Positions 20,448 through 29,253 of a DNA stretch of 64,000 bases are shown piece by piece. How positions within the stretch are numbered: the stretch's first letter is position 1; every line of letters begins with the position of its first letter. Both the position numbers and the translations under genes were made by a program. Origin of the DNA: an uncultured Geobacteraceae bacterium (lineage in GTDB: Bacteria > Desulfobacterota > Desulfuromonadia > Geobacterales > Pseudopelobacteraceae); assembly GCA_903862245.1 (NCBI GenBank), contig CAIOXL010000042.1, forward strand, positions 1-64,000. Direction: 5' to 3'. The notes under the pieces were generated by a model. That model was not told the DNA's origin, made no database searches, and was given only the letters and a program-made list of their open reading frames with translations.

Positions 20448-21605
20448 CTATTCGGTGACAGTTTCATCAACAGCGGCGACAGGAGCGGCATCCAGTTCCT
20501 GTTCCGGAACCGGCGCTTCTTCTGCCTCAGTGCCGTCAAACGATGAAAATTCCTGAATCGGCGTTTCAGCAACCTTTGATTCGCTCTTGATATCAATCCG
20601 GCAGCCGGTCAGACGAGCAGCCAGACTGACATTCTGACCACGTTTTCCAATAGCCAGTGACAGCTGATCGTCGGCCACAATGATTTCGAGAGCGCGCTTC
20701 TCTTCGTCCACAAAAACCTTGGAAACCTGAGCCGGTGAAAGAGCGTTGCAGGCAAAGCGGGCGATATCCTCGGACCAGGGGATAATATCAATTTTTTCTC
20801 CGCGCAGCTCGGATACAACATTCTGTACCCGTGCACCACGCATACCGACACAGGCGCCAACCGGATCAACATCACGATCGTTCGATGACACCGCTATTTT
20901 AGCGCGACTGCCAGCATCACGGACGATGGCATTTATCTCAACGATGCCCTCGGCGATCTCGGGAACCTCAGCTTCAAACAGTTTGGCAAGCATGCTGGGA
21001 TGAGTGCGGGACAGCATGATCTGCGGCCCTTTGGTGGTCATGCGGATATCGGTGATAATTGCCCGGATTCGATCCCCGGGACGATACACTTCACGCGGCA
21101 TCTGCTCCTTGGCGGGCAATACAGCCTCAGCACGCCCCAGATCTATGAGCAGCTCCCCTTTTTCAAAGCGGCGCACCATACCGGTAATGATTTCCCATGT
21201 ACGATCGCTGTATTCTTTATAGATAGTTTCCCGCTCGGCATCACGCACTTTCTGGATGATGACCTGCTTTGCCGTTTGAGCAGCAATACGGCTGAAGCCA
21301 CTGGCGTCCAGTTTTTCGCCAAGCGAATCGCCGATTTCTGCTTCAGGGTCCACCTCGTGGGCTTCATCAAGGCAGATTTCCTTGTAGGAATCTTCAACAT
21401 TTTCAACAACCGTGACAAACTCAAAAAGCTCTACCTCTCCGGTTTCATGGTTGTAATGAGCCTCTAGATCGCGGGTATTGCGATACTTTTTATTAGCAGC
21501 GGTCAAAACCGCCTGCTCCATGGCCTCCAGAACAACCTGACGGTCGATGCCCTTCTCTTTGACAAGTTGGTCGATAGCGTGCTTGAGATTAATAATTGTA
21601 TCCAC
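20448..21605 (-). CDS. nusA: transcription termination/antitermination factor NusA
   Basis: This 385-residue RNA polymerase-binding factor controls pausing, termination and antitermination. It has an N-terminal polymerase-binding domain (1-125), S1 (about 135-200), and KH1 and KH2 (about 205-345, with [19 protein letters not shown] and [16 protein letters not shown]). The tail is acidic ([10 protein letters not shown]) and lacks the duplicated C-terminal repeats of E. coli NusA. The start is GTG at 21605 with AAGGAG eight bases upstream. It is the second gene of the rimP operon. Confidence 0.96.
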   Translation of the reverse strand: MDTIINLKHAIDQLVKEKGIDRQVVLEAMEQAVLTAANKKYRNTRDLEAHYNHETGEVELFEFVTVVENVEDSYKEICLDEAHEVDPEAEIGDSLGEKLDASGFSRIAAQTAKQVIIQKVRDAERETIYKEYSDRTWEIITGMVRRFEKGELLIDLGRAEAVLPAKEQMPREVYRPGDRIRAIITDIRMTTKGPQIMLSRTHPSMLAKLFEAEVPEIAEGIVEINAIVRDAGSRAKIAVSSNDRDVDPVGACVGMRGARVQNVVSELRGEKIDIIPWSEDIARFACNALSPAQVSKVFVDEEKRALEIIVADDQLSLAIGKRGQNVSLAARLTGCRIDIKSESKVAETPIQEFSSFDGTEAEEAPVPEQELDAAPVAAVDETVTE

Positions 21606-21643
21606 GGTTGCTTCTCCTTGCTGGCATATATGGGTACTTCAGA

Positions 21644-22129
21644 TCAAAGTTCAAATTCGAGATTAGCTTTGGCAACGCGCTCAAACGGTATGGATGCGGT
21701 CTGCCCCTCTGTGAGCGTCATCTTGACGACACCATCAACAAGGCCGTCAAGCTTACCCAGAAACGTCTTGCGTTTATTGCCACTATCATCAAGAAACGGC
21801 TGATAGGTACGGACCTTGATAAGGCGCCCCGTAAAACGGTCAAAATCAGCCTGCTTTTTAAGAGGGCGGTCCAACCCCGGGGAAGAAACCTCCAGGGTAT
21901 AGTTGCAGGCAATAACGTCTTCCACATCCAGAATTAATGACAGTTCCCTGCTGAGGCCAGCGCAATCATCCAGCATTACACCGCCTTCTTTATCGATAAA
22001 CAGACGCAGCACGGCATCACGGCCAACCCTGCCGAATTCTATATCAACCAGCTCAAGCCCCATTGAATCGAGTATTGACTGGGCAATACCGGTGACGACT
22101 GTACATGTATCTTCTTTTTGAGTTGCCAT
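21644..22129 (-). CDS. rimP: ribosome maturation factor RimP
   Basis: This 161-residue factor is needed for 30S subunit maturation, acting on the S12/16S rRNA region. The RimP pattern is visible: GLELVDIEFGRVGRDAVLRLFID, then DCAGLSRELSLILD and SSPGLDRPLKKQADF. The ORF track extends to 22210 with 27 residues of unrelated sequence that run through a hairpin. The ATG at 22129, preceded by GGGAAC, gives the family length. It is the first gene of the operon running through nusA, infB and rbfA towards pnp. Confidence 0.93.
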   Translation of the reverse strand: MATQKEDTCTVVTGIAQSILDSMGLELVDIEFGRVGRDAVLRLFIDKEGGVMLDDCAGLSRELSLILDVEDVIACNYTLEVSSPGLDRPLKKQADFDRFTGRLIKVRTYQPFLDDSGNKRKTFLGKLDGLVDGVVKMTLTEGQTASIPFERVAKANLEFEL

Positions 22130-22146
22130 ACGGTTCCCGATTGAAC

Positions 22147-22184
22147 AAAAAAAAGTGAGCCTTGCGAGCTCACTTACTGAGTGA
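22147..22184 (-). promoter_or_regulatory. putative attenuator in the rimP-nusA leader
   Basis: On the minus strand an 8-bp stem AAGTGAGC / GCTCACTT is followed by T8 (22147-22175), a perfect intrinsic terminator just 18 bases before the rimP ATG. An upstream TCACT can pair instead with AGTGA inside the terminator's 5' arm (22170-22184), giving two mutually exclusive hairpins. A simpler reading is that this is only the terminator of the preceding sucA operon. Confidence 0.5.
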
Positions 22185-22190
22185 ACATAA

Positions 22191-22218
22191 ATTGTATCTC
22201 TTCCTACCATGCTGACAG
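22191..22218 (-). promoter_or_regulatory. putative rimP operon promoter
   Basis: On the minus strand CTGTCA and TACAAT are 16 bases apart, which would start transcription near 22184, directly before the terminator/antiterminator pair. Confidence 0.45.
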
Positions 22219-22286
22219 CAGGAATGCAAGTACATTTTTATATCAAACGGTTATTTTACGCCGATTCGAAGCACCTTGCGGACGGC

Positions 22287-24983
22287 TTATCCTGAGAACG
22301 CCTGACGCAGAATTTCAGCCCGCTGTTCTGCATGAATATGATGGGACCCGACAGCCGGACAGGAATCTGCCGGACGACCGATGTAGCTGACTGGCACCGA
22401 CAAATTTCTGAACTGCCACTCAATATAGTGCCAGGCGCCCATATTTTCCGGTTCCTCCTGTACCCAGAACAGCCGGCAACCTGTCCCGCGCGGGGCGACA
22501 ATCCCCCGAACGGCAGTCAAATCCAGCGGATATAGTTGTTCAACCCGGACGATCACCGTATCCTGCCGGTTTAGCCTGAAGCGCTCATCCTCCAGCTCAT
22601 AATATATTTTCCCGCTGCAGAACAGGACCTGGCGGGCATCAGAAATATCATCGACGCTGCTGATACAGGTTTTAAACGTGCCAGTGCTGCAGTCAGCAAG
22701 CCTTGAAACGCAGACCGGATGACGCAGCAGGCTCTTCGGCGTAAAGACGATCAGCGGCTTACGGAATGACTGGAGCATCTGGCGCCTGAGCAGATGAAAC
22801 ATCTGAGCCGGTGTCGACGGGCAGGCCACGATCATATTTTCCGACGCACACAGCTGCAGATAGCGTTCAATTCGAGCACTGGAATGTTCGGCGCCCTGCC
22901 CTTCATAGCCGTGCGGCAGCAGCAGTACCAGACCGCAGGCACGGTTCCACTTGGTTTCTCCACTGGCGATAAACTGATCGATGATAACCTGAGCACCATT
23001 GGCAAAGTCACCAAACTGGGCCTCCCAGAGAGTGAGACACTGCGGCGCCTCCAGGGCATACCCGTATTCAAAACCAAGCACGGCAAACTCGGACAGCAGG
23101 CTGTTCCACACCTGAAAAACAGCACCGTCACGGGCAACAGCCTCCAGCGGCGTGCAGCTCCGCTCGTCACTGCTGTCGATTACGACACAGTGACGGTGAT
23201 TGAACGTTCCGCGCCGGGAATCCTGCCCGGAAAGCCGGACGGAATACCCCTGGTCAAGCAGTGTCGCGTACGCAAGGGTTTCGGCATTTCCCCAATCGAT
23301 CCCCACCCCGCTCAGAACCGCATCAAAACGTTTCTGAATCAGGGCGGCAATTTTTGCGTGCGGCGTAAAGTCTGCCGGCAGAGAGGTCAACTGCCCGGCA
23401 ATAGCCACCAGCTTTGCTTCCGGCACCGCCGTATCAACAGCGGTATCGCTATATGCTGCGGTGATGTTGCTCCAGTGGTCGGAAAAGCCGATCGCCTTTA
23501 CCTCGGGAGTTTTTCTGAACGAATCTTCCAGCGTCTCGCTGACACGGCGCTCCAGCTGCACCAGATCCTCCGCCGAGACACCCGCCTCTTCAGCGAGCAC
23601 CTGTGCATAGATCCGGTTTACCGACGGGCGCCCCGCAATCCGCTGATACATACCGGGCTGGGTAAACGCCGGTTCATCTCCTTCGTTATGACCATGTCGA
23701 CGGTAGCAGATCAGCTCAATCACCACATCCCGATGAAATGTTCTGCGGTACTCCATGGCGAGGTCAACCGCATGCAGGGCGGCTTCCGGAGCTTCCCCCT
23801 GAATATGGAAAATCGGGCAGGCAAGCATTTTGGCTATATCCGTGGCATAGCAGGTGGAGCGGGAATCCTTGGGAAGTGTCGTAAAGCCGATCTGGTTATT
23901 CAGCACAATATGAATCGTCCCGCCGGTGCCATAACCGGCCAGTTCGGACATATTGAGAACCTCCATGACGCTCCCCTGCCCTGCAAACGCAGCATCACCG
24001 TGAATGAGGACCGGCAGTGCCCGCTGAGCACCGTCTGCGCCATAGCGATCCTGCCGGGCGCGGCACTTCCCCTCGACAACGGCATTTACCGCTTCAAGGT
24101 GACTCGGGTTGGCGGCAATGGTCACATGCACCCTGCCGCCGTCAAAATCGATATCGCACGAATGCCCTTTATGATATTTGACATCACCGTCACCCTGGAA
24201 ACCGGGCGAAATGCTGTCGGTAAACTCGGCAAACAGAACTTCATACGGCTTGCGCAGAATATGCGCCAGCACATTCAGCCTCCCGCGATGCGACATCCCC
24301 ATAACAACATCACTGATTCCAGCTCCCGGACAGGCAGAGACAATCCGGTCAAGCACCGGGATCAGAACTTCGCCCCCCTCAAGGGAAAAACGTTTCTGTC
24401 CGACAAACCTGCGATGGAGAAACGACTCAAACAGTGCTGCCTGATGGAGTTTTTCCAGAATATGCATTTTTTCCGGAATGGAAAAAGCGGGGTGATTCCG
24501 GCACGGTTCCATCCGGTCAATCAGCCACTGGCGGTCATCCGGTTCCTGAATATGCATGAATTCCACTCCGGTTTCCCGGCAATAGGTCTCACGCATGGTC
24601 TGTACAACTTCACGCAGCGTTGCGTGCGGCGTAAGAAAACGGCGGCAGGCGAAGGATGTGTCTAGATCGCTGTGGTCAAGACCGAAGGCGGAAAGTTCAA
24701 GCAGAGGATGGGATAAGCGGCAGGGAGAAAGCGGGTCGGTGCACGCAAGGAGATGGCCGATAGAGCGGTAGCGGTAGATAAGGGACTGAACACCGGATAA
24801 CTTCTGTGCCCCCGCTTCGTCAAGGCCGCCACCGCTGACCGGTGCAGCGCCCAGACCGAGCTCAAAGCCGGAAAAAAACAGCCGCCACTGTTCCGGTACG
24901 GATTCGGGTGACTGCTGCCACTGGCGGTAGTACGCGTCAAGCCATTCTCCTGATTGAGCAGCCAGAAAAGTTCCGTCCGTCAT
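22287..24983 (-). CDS. sucA: 2-oxoglutarate dehydrogenase E1 component
   Basis: This 898-residue thiamine-diphosphate enzyme decarboxylates 2-oxoglutarate in the TCA cycle and passes the succinyl group to an E2 lipoyl protein. The OdhA/SucA N-terminal peptide (SGEWLDAYYRQWQQSPESVPEQWRLFF region) and the motifs GMSHRGRLNVL, HGDAAFAGQG, LNNQIGFTT and RRHGHNEGDEPAFTQP are all present, so it is full length. The E2 and E3 genes that normally follow are not here: the next genes are YihY upstream and rimP downstream. Many Geobacter rely on a ferredoxin-dependent enzyme for this step, so the function of an isolated E1 deserves a check. GGGGAT precedes the ATG. Confidence 0.93.
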   Translation of the reverse strand: MTDGTFLAAQSGEWLDAYYRQWQQSPESVPEQWRLFFSGFELGLGAAPVSGGGLDEAGAQKLSGVQSLIYRYRSIGHLLACTDPLSPCRLSHPLLELSAFGLDHSDLDTSFACRRFLTPHATLREVVQTMRETYCRETGVEFMHIQEPDDRQWLIDRMEPCRNHPAFSIPEKMHILEKLHQAALFESFLHRRFVGQKRFSLEGGEVLIPVLDRIVSACPGAGISDVVMGMSHRGRLNVLAHILRKPYEVLFAEFTDSISPGFQGDGDVKYHKGHSCDIDFDGGRVHVTIAANPSHLEAVNAVVEGKCRARQDRYGADGAQRALPVLIHGDAAFAGQGSVMEVLNMSELAGYGTGGTIHIVLNNQIGFTTLPKDSRSTCYATDIAKMLACPIFHIQGEAPEAALHAVDLAMEYRRTFHRDVVIELICYRRHGHNEGDEPAFTQPGMYQRIAGRPSVNRIYAQVLAEEAGVSAEDLVQLERRVSETLEDSFRKTPEVKAIGFSDHWSNITAAYSDTAVDTAVPEAKLVAIAGQLTSLPADFTPHAKIAALIQKRFDAVLSGVGIDWGNAETLAYATLLDQGYSVRLSGQDSRRGTFNHRHCVVIDSSDERSCTPLEAVARDGAVFQVWNSLLSEFAVLGFEYGYALEAPQCLTLWEAQFGDFANGAQVIIDQFIASGETKWNRACGLVLLLPHGYEGQGAEHSSARIERYLQLCASENMIVACPSTPAQMFHLLRRQMLQSFRKPLIVFTPKSLLRHPVCVSRLADCSTGTFKTCISSVDDISDARQVLFCSGKIYYELEDERFRLNRQDTVIVRVEQLYPLDLTAVRGIVAPRGTGCRLFWVQEEPENMGAWHYIEWQFRNLSVPVSYIGRPADSCPAVGSHHIHAEQRAEILRQAFSG

Positions 24984-25064
24984 AGTATCCCCGTTACTTC
25001 CACTGAAGTTACACTGTCAGGCATACGGCGGCAGAGTCTTTCAACAAGCCGGCCGGACCCCTTT

Positions 25065-26357
25065 TTACTGCCGTCCAACAGTTTGCAGCAGATCACGCAC
25101 GGTCACCCCTTCAAGACTGACACGACAGCCGTCCCACCCTTTGCGGACAGCCTCCTCGGCACATTGAAGGGTCTGACTGCTGCTCTGGAGTTCCGATACC
25201 CCGCGCAACGCTCCGATGACATCGCAGACCTGAACCTCGGACGGATCCCGCACCGGCAGCCAACCGGACTCATTGACCCCGGTCGCGGCAAGATAACCCA
25301 GCCCCTGTAATACCTCAGACACAGACTCAATCAGCAGCAACGGAACATCAAGTTCAATAGCCAGCTGATCGGTTGACGGCGGAATACCCCCGGTTTGAAA
25401 ATGGCGGCAGACCTGAAGCAGCAGCGCCAGAGCGAGCTCTTCACGCGCAGTTTCTGTCAGGTGAAAGGCACTGACGTAAAGACCATGACCGTCATGTTGA
25501 TGCGCAAAGACGATCTCCAGTCCGAAAAGGACTATGAGCCAGCTCGTGTAAATCCAGACCAGAAATACCGGCACTGCGGACAACGTTCCATAAATCGCAT
25601 TATAGTTGGCAACCCCCACCTGAAAGTGGAAGTATCCCCACTGCGCCAGTTGCCAGGCGGTCCCGGCAATGATCCCTCCCGCCAGGGCTGAACTAAAACG
25701 GACTCTGGTATTGGGAATAAAAATATACAGGAAAACCATGGCAATCCAGACGCTTACATACGGCAGAAAACGGAACAGCAGCAATATAGCGTCACCCAGA
25801 TAGGTATTCTGGATCAGCCACTGCAGCATCCATTGGCTCTGCAGGGATGAGGTCATACTGGTCGCAGCAAGCAGCAGGATCGGTCCGACCACCACAACAC
25901 TCAGATAATCACTGAACCGTCTCTGAACAGTGCGGGTCTCGCGCACGCCCCAAACGGCGTTGAATGCTTCATCGATGCTCCCCATGAGGGAAATAACGGT
26001 GACAATCAGCATTACAAGGCCGATCACCCCCAAAGATTTCACATTGGTATTGTTCACGTAGTTGACAATGCGGGAGACTGTTTCGCCGGAATCACCCGCT
26101 ACCTGCTGCAGGATCGGCTCAAGCGCATTTTGCGCTCCAAGTCCTTTCAGTACCGAAAAGGCAATTGCCAGAAACGGCACCATTGAGAGAACCGTTGTGT
26201 AGGTAAGTGCTGCGGCGCGCATCGGCCCCTGATGGGTGATAAAATTTACCGAAATTACGTACATGAGCCGAAGGAGCGCGAAGAATCTTCCTTTCAGGCC
26301 ATACCACTCTTCAGGAGAACCTGTGTGCAACAGATCGGGAATTTTCAGGTTCAGCAT
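25065..26357 (-). CDS. YihY/BrkB-family membrane protein with C-terminal winged-helix-like domain
   Basis: This 430-residue protein has about six transmembrane segments in residues 35-290 typical of the YihY/BrkB family (LTYTTVLSMVPFLAIAF, then YVSVWIAMVFLYIFIPNTRV). A soluble region of about 130 residues follows and reads like a winged helix (STDQLAIELDVPLLLIESVSEVLQGLGYL). Proteins of this family were once called ribonuclease BN, which is not supported, and the real function is unknown. The ORF track starts at 26453 inside the next gene. The ATG at 26357 has GAGGAG upstream and is preferred. Confidence 0.85.
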   Translation of the reverse strand: MLNLKIPDLLHTGSPEEWYGLKGRFFALLRLMYVISVNFITHQGPMRAAALTYTTVLSMVPFLAIAFSVLKGLGAQNALEPILQQVAGDSGETVSRIVNYVNNTNVKSLGVIGLVMLIVTVISLMGSIDEAFNAVWGVRETRTVQRRFSDYLSVVVVGPILLLAATSMTSSLQSQWMLQWLIQNTYLGDAILLLFRFLPYVSVWIAMVFLYIFIPNTRVRFSSALAGGIIAGTAWQLAQWGYFHFQVGVANYNAIYGTLSAVPVFLVWIYTSWLIVLFGLEIVFAHQHDGHGLYVSAFHLTETAREELALALLLQVCRHFQTGGIPPSTDQLAIELDVPLLLIESVSEVLQGLGYLAATGVNESGWLPVRDPSEVQVCDVIGALRGVSELQSSSQTLQCAEEAVRKGWDGCRVSLEGVTVRDLLQTVGRQ

Positions 26358-26391
26358 GGTGTGCTCCTCACTCGGTTCAGCGACGCGGAGT

Positions 26392-26757
26392 TCAGATGGT
26401 AATCGTGTCTCCCGGACGCATCCGTTTCTGTTCATCATGCGCCGGAGTTTCAATAGACGAGGAAAGCAGATAAAAGAAGAGAAAAATCATGGCTGCGATA
26501 CCAAGAGTAATCGGCAGGAGACGGATACGGGTATCGGTTTTCAGCGGTGCAAGCACGAAACCGAATACTGTCACGACTACTCCGTACCCACCGATCGCCG
26601 CAGCCCAGAACATGCCGAGACGGTAGAGCCGGCTCTCACCTGCCGGAGTCAGAGCAAACAGATCAGAGAGCTGCACATGACAATAACTGACCAGAACAAT
26701 CAGAATCAACGCTGCCATGATCAGGCGCATGCCATTTTTTACGGTACGCTTGCGCAC
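26392..26757 (-). CDS. small membrane protein of unknown function
   Basis: This 121-residue protein has three hydrophobic segments (about 10-27, 48-70 and 80-100), a basic N-terminus (MRKRTVKNG) and a polar C-terminal tail. I do not recognise a family. It starts at GTG with GGAGG in front and lies three bases after the YciO-type gene, so it is very likely a translated operon member. YihY follows closely, so a membrane role alongside it is possible but not shown. Confidence 0.7.
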   Translation of the reverse strand: MRKRTVKNGMRLIMAALILIVLVSYCHVQLSDLFALTPAGESRLYRLGMFWAAAIGGYGVVVTVFGFVLAPLKTDTRIRLLPITLGIAAMIFLFFYLLSSSIETPAHDEQKRMRPGDTITI

Positions 26758-26760
26758 TGT

Positions 26761-27381
26761 TTACCCTCCCTGACTGCCGCACCACGAGATATCCCCCAGC
26801 CCTGCCCGCAAAACCTCTGGTGTTGAACCGATCAGACTGACAACAGAGCTGACATCAGTTTTCAGAATACCGCCGTCAATGACAAAATCAAGCTGACTGC
26901 CGAATGTTTCGGCAATAGTGCGTGGATCCCCTTCCGGCTCTTCGCCGGAAAGGTTGGCGCTGGTGGTTATAATCGGGTTTCCCAGTGCGGTCACGAGATC
27001 GAAGCAGATGTTGTTATCGGGAATGCGGATACCAACGGTTTTCTGGCGGGTCAGGAGCAGATCGGGAACTTCATGCGTTGCTTCAAATACGAACGTGTAT
27101 GGGCCGGGAAGGTACCGTTTTATGAGCTTGAAGGCAGAGTTACTGACCCGGGCATAGCGGGATATTTCGGAAAGAGAGGAACAGATAATCGAGAAGGGCT
27201 TGCGCTTGTCGCGCTGTTTCATCTGATAGATCCGCTCAATGCTTTTTTTACAGAAGATCGAGCAGCCGATGCCGTAGGTTGTATCAGTCGGATAGGCGAT
27301 AACCCGGCCGTCCTTCAGGCTTTCCACAACCCGGGAGATCTGGTGAGGCTGGGGATATTTGGAGTTGATTTCCAGAATCAT
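26761..27381 (-). CDS. YciO-type protein of the Sua5/YrdC family
   Basis: This 206-residue protein has the YrdC fold, which binds RNA and makes threonylcarbamoyl-AMP in true TsaC/Sua5 enzymes. The core AYPTDTTYGIGC, KRKPFSI and GIRIPDN segments are present, but the sequence is closer to YciO (IERIYQMKQRDKRKPF) than to TsaC. YciO is reported to have little of the normal activity. Its place next to tsaD and rsmA nevertheless suggests a tRNA or rRNA modification role, possibly the t6A37 pathway. The ATG overlaps the rsmA stop (ATGA), which is why I reject the longer track start at 27417. Confidence 0.85.
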   Translation of the reverse strand: MILEINSKYPQPHQISRVVESLKDGRVIAYPTDTTYGIGCSIFCKKSIERIYQMKQRDKRKPFSIICSSLSEISRYARVSNSAFKLIKRYLPGPYTFVFEATHEVPDLLLTRQKTVGIRIPDNNICFDLVTALGNPIITTSANLSGEEPEGDPRTIAETFGSQLDFVIDGGILKTDVSSVVSLIGSTPEVLRAGLGDISWCGSQGG

Positions 27382-28205
27382 GGCTGTGCCGTCCGCAACA
27401 GCTCCGTCACACGGCACGACAGCAGGGCAAACTCCTCCAGAGAAAGGGTTTCTCCCCTCCTGCGGCCATCAATGGCACATGATTCCAACAGCTGTTCACA
27501 GTCGACCGTTTTTGCAAACTCAGCAGATTTAAGGCAGTTGGCGAGCGTCTTGCGGCGCATGGAGAAGGCACTTTTCACAACGCTTCTAAACACACCCTCA
27601 TCACCGACTTCAGCTCTCACAGCTGTTCGGGGGATAAAATTCAGCACAACCGAATCCACCTTGGGGCTGGGATGAAAACAGCCGGGCGGCACCACAAATA
27701 CGCGTCTGATATCGAACCACAAACCGAGCAGTACCGTGGTCACACCATAGGCAGAGCAATCCGGAGGAGCGGCCAGACGGTCTCCGACCTCCTTTTGCAG
27801 CATCAGCGTCATGCGCGCCAGCCTGCTGTGGACGCCGTACAGGCGGAACAGTACTTCAGTTGAGATGTTATAGGGAAGGTTGGCGACCACGTTCCATTTC
27901 TGGGGAGATTCAGAGAGCAGCGCATCAAGATCGACCTTAAGCACATCTGCGTCGATAACGGTAACACGCTCATTATCTTGATGCTGGTCGCGATGAAATG
28001 CCGCCAACGCATGGTCATATTCAATCAGCACGAGTCTGCCGGCACGCCCGGCCAGGTGTTTTGTCAAGGCTCCCCGGCCCGGGCCGATTTCGAGCACCGG
28101 CTGGTCGGGCAGAATATCGGCGGCCTGGATAATCCGGTCGATAACATTCCCGTCTACCAGAAAATTCTGGCCCAGTGATTTCAGGGGGCGGCGAGCAGCA
28201 CTCAT
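27378..28205 (-). CDS. rsmA: 16S rRNA dimethyladenosine transferase
   Basis: This 275-residue SAM-dependent methyltransferase (KsgA) dimethylates two adjacent adenosines near the 3' end of 16S rRNA, a late 30S checkpoint. The GQNFLVD start, SAM motif LEIGPGRGALTKHL and catalytic NLPYNIS motif are intact. I use the ATG at 28205, which overlaps the tsaD stop (ATGA), rather than the track start at 28238. The tsaD-rsmA-yciO genes form a tightly coupled RNA-modification block. Confidence 0.94.
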   Translation of the reverse strand: MSAARRPLKSLGQNFLVDGNVIDRIIQAADILPDQPVLEIGPGRGALTKHLAGRAGRLVLIEYDHALAAFHRDQHQDNERVTVIDADVLKVDLDALLSESPQKWNVVANLPYNISTEVLFRLYGVHSRLARMTLMLQKEVGDRLAAPPDCSAYGVTTVLLGLWFDIRRVFVVPPGCFHPSPKVDSVVLNFIPRTAVRAEVGDEGVFRSVVKSAFSMRRKTLANCLKSAEFAKTVDCEQLLESCAIDGRRRGETLSLEEFALLSCRVTELLRTAQP

Positions 28206-29224
28206 GTCATTGATTCCTTTATACTGTCCATATTCCACGTGGCGGTGACATCCAGTGAAAGGGGCGAAACATGCCCGTGTGACAGGTAATAATCTCCCGG
28301 GACCGCTATCATCGCCGCGTTGTCACCGCAGAGCGAGGGGTGTGGGATGGACAGTTCAACACCAAGCTTTTTGCACAGTGCCGTCATGCTGCTGCGCAGA
28401 CCGCTGTTACAGGCGACCCCCCCCGCAACCACGAGACGGGAAGCACCGGTTTGGCAGATAGCAGCCTCTGTTTTTACCGAAAGGACGTGGCAGACCGCCT
28501 GCTGAAATGACGCGCAGAGGTCATTGGCTGCCTCCCCTGGAATTGCAACAGGAAATTTTGTCACCTGCTGCAGCACCGCCGTTTTCAGGCCACTGAAGCT
28601 GAAATTGAGCGTTCCGTCACGAAGCAGCGGCCTCGGCAAACGAAGTGCATCGGGATTACCGTCCCGGGCCATCCGGTCAACCAGCGCCCCGCCGGGATAC
28701 GGCATCCCCATGATTTTAGCACATTTGTCGTATGCCTCCCCGGCGGCATCATCGATGGTTCTGCCAAGGGTTGTGTAATGGCCAAAACCCTCCACATGGT
28801 ACAGATGGGTATGTCCGCCGGATACTACCAGCGCCAGAAAGGGGAACGCCACCGGCCGTTCCAGAAATGTCGCAAACAGATGACCTTCAATATGATGTAC
28901 GCCGACAAACGGGATTTTTCGGGCAACAGCGATGGCCTTTGCCGCAGAAAAACCGACCAGAAGCGCCCCTGACAGCCCCGGCCCACGGGTAACCGCAACC
29001 CCTTCCAGCTCATCCATGCCGACTCCGGCATCCTGAAGCGCCTGAGTGACCACCGGCGCCAATGATTCCAGATGCTTTCTGGATGCGATTTCCGGGACAA
29101 CTCCGCCATATTCAGCGTGAATAGCAACCTGGGAAGAAATGACCGAAGACAGGACGGTGCGGCCGTCTCGCACAATCGCGGCGGCCGTTTCGTCACAGGA
29201 TGTTTCAATGGCAAGAAGAAGCAT
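28202..29224 (-). CDS. tsaD: tRNA N6-adenosine threonylcarbamoyltransferase TsaD
   Basis: This 340-residue ASKHA-fold protein transfers the threonylcarbamoyl group to A37 of ANN-decoding tRNAs, working with TsaB and TsaE in bacteria. The iron-binding motif HHIEGH is at residues 110-115. ETSCDETAAA starts the protein, and SGGHTHLY and GGVACNSGLR follow. Partner genes tsaB and tsaE are not in the window. The ATG lacks a good ribosome binding site and lies 29 bases after the PIN-PhoH gene. The N-terminus matches the family, so the start stands. Confidence 0.94.
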   Translation of the reverse strand: MLLLAIETSCDETAAAIVRDGRTVLSSVISSQVAIHAEYGGVVPEIASRKHLESLAPVVTQALQDAGVGMDELEGVAVTRGPGLSGALLVGFSAAKAIAVARKIPFVGVHHIEGHLFATFLERPVAFPFLALVVSGGHTHLYHVEGFGHYTTLGRTIDDAAGEAYDKCAKIMGMPYPGGALVDRMARDGNPDALRLPRPLLRDGTLNFSFSGLKTAVLQQVTKFPVAIPGEAANDLCASFQQAVCHVLSVKTEAAICQTGASRLVVAGGVACNSGLRSSMTALCKKLGVELSIPHPSLCGDNAAMIAVPGDYYLSHGHVSPLSLDVTATWNMDSIKESMT

Positions 29225-29253
29225 TCAGGAAAACTTTGTGGACGTGCAACAGG

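Noticed and set aside
22794-24665. 623-residue plus-strand ORF
   Set aside because: It lies wholly antisense to the complete sucA gene, has no family features and no ribosome binding site.
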